64,000 bases of DNA, from NCBI RefSeq assembly GCF_019320115.1, contig NC_089593.1, positions 31,045,720-31,109,719 of the forward strand. Reading direction: 5' to 3'. The notes beneath the pieces were generated by a model. It had not been told where the DNA came from, searched no databases, and saw only the letters and a list, made by a program, of their open reading frames with translations. Made by a program: the position numbers and the translations under genes. The DNA comes from Miscanthus floridulus (lineage: Eukaryota; Streptophyta; Magnoliopsida; Poales; Poaceae). Shown in pieces: positions 58,892 through 64,000 of the stretch (position 1 is the stretch's first letter; the number at the start of each line of letters is the position of its first letter).

Positions 58892-59767
58892 TATGAGAGT
58901 AATGGAGACAACAAGTTGAGATCACAGGGATGAATAGATCACTACAATCAGGATATGATGCAAACAACTTAATGAGGGAGCGCCGTTTGTGTTGAAGTCA
59001 AGGAAATCAAACATTGTTTGCCTTTGTATAAAAAATTGAAAAGAAAAAATGACCTTTTCTTTCTCATACACAAGACTATCAACAGAGGAAATTATGATGA
59101 CATAAGGTGATCTGTCAATAAGTCATGAGCATCAGGAACTGTTCGATTTGACCAGGCATACATGAATTATGAATTGAAGGTTCCTTCATTTCTTGCACTA
59201 CTTCTATTTGGCTCCAACAATAGTAATGAACAATGGCACTATATGTCTCACTTATTCTGTCTGTTCTAGTGTTCCATAAAAAAAGATATGGGTTATCAAT
59301 CTAATTTCAAGAAATAGCAGCATTTCATTGATTCAAAAACAGATGAAATACAACAGTTCAAATAGTTCAAGAAAATCATACCACTACATAGCTAAAACAT
59401 ACATGGAAACTGGATCTATCTTACATAACTTTGTCTATGATCACAGCTTAAAAAAGGACCCAAAGAGGGACTAGGTTGTTTTATATAAAAATGATCATCA
59501 AAATTCAAGCCGAAGAGGAACACATAGATCGGGGGTTGGCAGGGGTGGCACATCCACACCTCCCGCCAAACTTAAGACCATAGGTTAAAAGCTATAGACG
59601 ATACAAAAGAGAACCAGCATGACTACACTAGAGAAACATGGGGATTCCATCCAAGATGGCCTGCTTCTAGCTAGCCTACTACAAACAGTGCAAATTTGCA
59701 CATACAACATGCGAGAACCATGAACTGGTCAGTAGCTAGGCGATGCAGAAATATCTCTCTTCTAGAG
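58892..59767. other. Intergenic and 3' region of the response-regulator gene
   Basis: AT-rich, no gene seen. The part next to 59768 is presumably the 3' untranslated region of the minus-strand gene; no unambiguous end could be placed. Confidence 0.5.
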
Positions 59768-61872
59768 TCAAGGGGCAAATTCCCAATCCCCGTCAATCAA
59801 AGAATCACCATTGTTGACGAAATCCTTCTGAAAGAAAACATCATATAAGTAGTAGTCATCAATTCCACATGCAAATCCTTAGTCTAGATGGGGTGAATTT
59901 AAAATAAGGTAGCAATTTAGCATGTCTTATGGTCAGGTTATGCATGAACAAGCATAATGAATCTGAGCAATGCACCGAGTACTAACAACTAGAAGTATTT
60001 CTTATTTAACTAGAAGTAATTAAACCGACATTAGTTAGGTAAATTCCTCATGTGTTAATTTACTTTTGCACAAAAATGTGAAATGAAGTAAAATGAAAAT
60101 AAGGACAGAGACAGATTTTATGCATAAAAAGGAGGAGAAAGGATCTTACTTGATTAACCAAGGAAGCAAGGAAATCATCCAAGTCATCACTGTCCACACT
60201 CTGTGCCTCACTTGTTCCCATGAGGAATTCATTGATGTTATTCACTTGGTCACTAACAGCTTGATGATTAACGGTGCTACCATCATGGTGGTTGTCACTT
60301 GCACCACCGCCATTCAGCACCTGGGTCAGCATTGCAGAATTGTCTATTTGAAGGTCAGGTCTAGTGCTTGAAGAACTAGCCAAAGCAGAATTCCTAATCG
60401 GTGTCAATGTAGAGTGTGTGTCATTCCCAAAGCTAAATGGTGCCACTTGCTCTCTGAAACCTACCACTGGTACGGCTTTCCCCATGATTCCTGTGATTTT
60501 CTTCTGATACTCATTTCCGAAAGTTGGAATCTGTCCAGAGGAGTGTGCAAGTCTAGACAACTGGTTGATCTTGAAAATGTTACCTTGCTTAGGATCTTCA
60601 GGCTTTCCAACATTATGACCAAGATCAGAAAACCTTGATGGCACAACAGCTTTCGAGGAGTTGCTAGGTCCTGAAAATTGGTGAACTTCCCTAGCAACGT
60701 TAAATCGGCCAGCAGAACATGATTGAAGCTGAACCGAAGGCTGTTTCACCAACTCAGGAGACTGCAATGGTAAATGACCAGAAGGAGCCAGCATGTCATC
60801 ATTTGCTATGTCTTCGAAAGGAATACCTCTACTTGATCCCAAAATCATTCCACGCAATATACTCGCATAGGAGCTGCAAGAACGAGACGAAGAATGGTTG
60901 CTTGAGCTCGTAGAGCCAATGAAGGAGGGGACACGCATGTTTCTCTGCAATGCTTCAGTTTCAACAGCAAATGGATTGGAATTCCTCAGTGTGCCATCAC
61001 CGAGCTTTCTGAGATAGATTCGGTACTTCTAAAATCACAAAATAGGAAAAGCATTTTGTTAAGAAACATGTTTTGTCCAAATATCTTTAACAATAATATA
61101 GTGGATAGGAACACAAGCATAGTGATCGAGCATAAGAGTAGAAACCAAACCTGCAGATGACTAGCAACATTCTCTCTTGTAAGGCCTTCCACATTCATGA
61201 TTTCTAATATCTTCTTTGGAACAGCCCCTGCATTTACAGCAACAAAATATTTGTTAAGAGAAACATATTTAACAGAAAAATTGTTGTTAGATAAAGCCAT
61301 GAACGTGAGAACACTACTACAGTACTTTATTAGAGACGGGCGTTTTGGATTAACGGAGGCAGGCAACGCAACCGCCTCCGTCCAAAGGTCATGGTTAATC
61401 CAGACCTACGGAGGTGGCCGCCCAGCCCGCCCGCCTTGGAAAATAAAAGGCCAATGCCTTGGAAAAGATTTTCTGTAGTAGTGGAACTTACTGTCGATGC
61501 CAATCTGACTGACAGCTTCTACAAACTTCTGGTGTAGTTGACCACACCACTGGACCCTTTGCTTTTTCTGGGCTGATGTGTTCTCGTTGTCCTCATTAGC
61601 AACATCCACAACCGTTTTGTTTTTCTTTGAATACTTGTTTCTATGGTTTGCTCCATCCTTCACACCTTTATCACCATCTCCATATGGCAACTTCTGAACA
61701 TCATCATCACTGCCACTGTTGATGCTGTTCCGTGGATCAGTCTTACTGTTCTTCACCACATGTGTCCATATGCCCCTAAGCTGTTCAAGGTGCACTGGTT
61801 TTACCAAATAATCACATGCCCCATGCTTTATCCCTTTCATTATAGTCTGCGTCTCGCTGTTTACGGATAGCA
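59768..61872 (-). CDS. Type-B response regulator (GARP/Myb transcription factor), partial, four exons
   Basis: Exons on the minus strand: 61872-61492, 61227-61151, 61028-60150 and 59827-59768 (TGA at 59770-59768), all joined by GT-AG introns in compatible phases. The first exon here carries the end of the receiver domain ([20 protein letters not shown], including the conserved Lys of KP), a Ser/Asp linker and the start of the GARP domain ([19 protein letters not shown]). The next two finish it ([33 protein letters not shown]). The long C-terminal exon is Ser/Asn-rich and ends in an acidic DSDDLDDFL block. Type-B regulators are nuclear; phosphotransfer from cytokinin receptors frees them to activate transcription. 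The exon with the phospho-accepting Asp is not in the window, so the visible part is about 465 residues. The length argues against the shorter Ehd1-type regulators. Confidence 0.9.
61312..61483. mobile_element. CACTA-type MITE, 172 bp, in intron of the response regulator
   Basis: Perfect 11-bp terminal inverted repeats CACTACTACAG / CTGTAGTAGTG and a 3-bp duplication 'gaa' (61309-61311 and 61484-61486), both CACTA hallmarks. An internal inverted pair (ggaggc...gcctcc) is visible near 61359-61380. No coding capacity. On the gene's strand it begins 8 nt after the end of the exon at 61492, leaving the donor GTAAGTTC just intact. Confidence 0.88.
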
Positions 61873-62631
61873 CTGCATGACATAAGGCAACATATGTCAA
61901 TTATTTCATACAGAAGTCAACAAGCTTAATAGACTGAACAATGAATGATCTAGTGGCCTTCATGTTCAATTGACTAGGCACATTTTTCAATCTCTGTTTT
62001 CTTTAGGCATTACATTTGTTGTTTACTTTCATTTTTAAGAAAATGTGTCATACACATAGTAAATGCAATTCTCTATCATTTCCACTTTTGTCATTTCAAA
62101 TAATTTCATAAAAGAAACTTTACAAATTTATTAGAATGGGGCATTGTTCAAATCCTAATGGAAACGACTAGTTATTATGAAAATCAATAATAATGAACCA
62201 AACTGCAGGCAACAAATTCAGAAGTTATCTTGGTTGCACCTAGAGCTTACTAATCCATCGCAACGTATGAAACCACACATAAATGATAGGATTCAATTGT
62301 TAGACTGATTGCTCCTGTTACTTAAATACGAACAAATGGTAGCACACGAAACTACACGAAACAACATTTAGTAGTTAGTGATTGCACCTACTACATACGG
62401 ACAAAAAGTAGCATATCAAATGAACTACAAACAACAGTTCAGAAGCTAGATTGACTCAGCGATTTGGATTTGGGTTTGTTGAAAAATTCTTTTTGCAGCT
62501 GAAATTAATGAAATTCACAAAGTTTCAGAAATTTCGATCCAAACGCAGTAAAAAAAAGTTAGATGAAATCTGAAAATGTGAATTTCTAAATGGTTCACTA
62601 ATATGCTTCCTACTTTGCATTTACATCTTAC

Positions 62632-62823
62632 GTGTTGTTTGGTTGACATATTTTGTAATGTGATGGGTAACAGATGATGTTAAATCATGTTTGTCTAAGT
62701 CCAGCCGTAATGAGATATCACGCTGGGAACTGATACCGGCCTATTTAAATTTGTTACCACTGGCACTCGAGTGTGAATTATTACCGTTGTCATTTACATT
62801 ATAGTTCTTGAACCAAACAGTTC
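62632..62823. mobile_element. MITE-like inverted repeat element
   Basis: The left end 'gtgttgtttggttgacata' and the inverted right end (complement of 'ttcttgaaccaaacagttc') share TGTTTGGTT, and partial complementarity extends inward (taatgtg / ttaccac). The 190-bp size and lack of coding fit a MITE, possibly hAT-type. The target duplication was not identified. Confidence 0.4.
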
Positions 62824-62828
62824 ATTAG

Positions 62829-62925
62829 CCCTAGGCCACAGCCTAGTGGACAATCTTCAGTTATGGCTAGAAGGGGTAGCTGGTTTGAACCATAGCGCAG
62901 TGAGGTTTTCCCCTCTTAAATGCAA
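62829..62925 (+). repeat. tRNA-derived SINE-like sequence
   Basis: 'cacagcctagtggacaa' resembles an A box and 'tggtttgaacca' (62881-62892) a B box, about 45 nt apart, followed by pyrimidine-rich sequence. This resembles grass tRNA-derived SINEs, from memory. No target duplication was found. Confidence 0.35.
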
Positions 62926-63048
62926 GAAAATGAAAGGAAAAAAAATGGTTTAGATGATAAATCTACCCCAAGACCAATTAGACATAGGAAAGGGTGCTTA
63001 CCACATCAGCAAAGTATATAACAACAATACAATTCCAAAAGAAAGATA

Positions 63049-63325
63049 CTCCCTCTGGTCGCAAAATCATGTCATTTTGGGCAAGCTTTGGTCGAAAAAT
63101 ACAAACATTATTAACTTTTAAATTAATGAGTTTTAAGATATATATGTTATATGTATAGATTTGTATTCGAAACACTTGCAAAGCCTCATGAATTTGAAGA
63201 ATTTTAAGAAATATTCTAGAACAAATTAGAGGTCAAAGATACACGTTGACCTTTTAGTGAAAAAAGATGCGCGTCAAGAACCGTGCAAAGTCAAATGTGA
63301 AAAATTATTTTTGACCAAACGGTAG
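63049..63325. mobile_element. Stowaway-like MITE
   Basis: It starts CTCCCTCTGGTC right after TA and ends with an imperfect inverted copy (complement of 'gaccaaacggtag') before TA. The 277-bp size, TA duplication and CTCCCTC start fit Tc1/mariner-type Stowaway elements. Confidence 0.65.
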
Positions 63326-64000
63326 TACTTCAGAAGGAATGTTTTGGCGAAATAATTTTCTTTTTGACAAACCAATGGTAGTGCACAAAACGACAAAACA
63401 ACAAAAGTTAATTACATATAGGGAACTGTAGCATATATGTAACTAAAACTGGAAACATCAATGTTATGTAACTATTTAGATGGTCGACTTGGCTATACAA
63501 AAAATACACACACAAGTATAAAAACAAAATGTACTTTCCATAGGGCTAATGAATGCGCTTATGAACAAAAAGTAACGGTCTAATGGACACCGAAAACGAC
63601 GGACAAAGTTTTAGTTTCGATGCAGTGCTTACAAACAAACTGTGAATATGAAGCTATACAAATGACAAAAATAAGCAGCCAGCTCCATTCTACTTAGCAC
63701 TAAGGAACAGATGGTGACATACAAAACTAGAACACAAACAGTTATTAGCTTTATTGTATCTGAACACATGCACCCCAAAATCAAGATTTATGATTGGCAT
63801 ATGTATCATTTATTGATATCCTGCCCAAACATTCATAACCAGCAGCTCTATTGAGTTATAATAAGCAATCCGTTCAATGCATCTATCCAAAAAAATGGTA
63901 GTACTACAAATTCTCAAGATTGCTATTGTCTGCACGATCAGAAGAATGGCATGCATAAAAATGGGAAAATGAGTTTGAGCGAGGGCCGGCTTTACTGATG

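Larger units (their letters stand above)
61873..64000 (-). other. First intron of the response regulator (continues beyond the window)
   Basis: More than 2.1 kb upstream of the acceptor 'ttatgtcatgcag' (61885-61873) contains no receiver-domain sequence, so the first coding exon must lie further right. The intron holds three small repeats listed separately, and otherwise AT-rich sequence. Confidence 0.65.

Noticed and set aside
61197..61478. A plus-strand frame across the CACTA-type MITE
   Set aside because: It crosses an exon in antisense and the MITE; the minus-strand gene explains the region.

Overview
The window is plant nuclear DNA, most likely from an Andropogoneae grass (sugarcane, Miscanthus or sorghum type). 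The reasons are spliced genes with TATA promoters, Stowaway- and CACTA-type miniature elements, a Helitron end, and very long LTR retrotransposons of SIRE/Maximus, Tat and chromovirus type. The grass assignment rests on remembered family resemblance, not on a search.

Layout. Positions 1-3091 are DNA-transposon-like, non-coding sequence: an 88-bp tandem repeat, CACTA-like subterminal hairpins, tRNA-like segments and three copies of a ~500-bp tandem unit. The last copy abuts a broken first exon of a fatty acyl-CoA reductase (minus strand). About 440 bp further on, a divergently transcribed, internally deleted lipid-transfer-protein gene (3839-4207) follows. From 4261 to 56723 lies one nested retrotransposon stack of about 52 kb, whose order can be read from target-site duplications (TSDs). 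A ~4.4-kb solo-LTR-like element (TSD cttac) was entered by a second ~4.0-kb one (aggca/aggta). That one was entered by a minus-strand Ty3 chromovirus, here G1 (5943-39934, TSD cgagc), and separately by a plus-strand SIRE-type copia, here C (40623-50688, TSD gacct). The right LTR of G1 was itself entered twice: by a SIRE-type copia with an envelope-like region, here A (15669-28419, TSD cacat), and by a minus-strand Tat-lineage Ty3 element, here B (28964-38890, TSD aatct).

All retrotransposon reading frames carry breaks. C is the least damaged and its LTRs differ least; G1, A and B have LTR differences of about 6-7% in hand-counted stretches.

Right of the stack come a foldback sequence, a probable Helitron ending at 58891, and the one gene that looks functional: a type-B cytokinin response regulator on the minus strand. 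Four exons (end of receiver domain, GARP DNA-binding domain, C-terminal region) lie between 59768 and 61872; the first exon must lie beyond the window. Its introns hold a 172-bp CACTA-type MITE right beside a splice donor, a Stowaway-like MITE and other small repeats.
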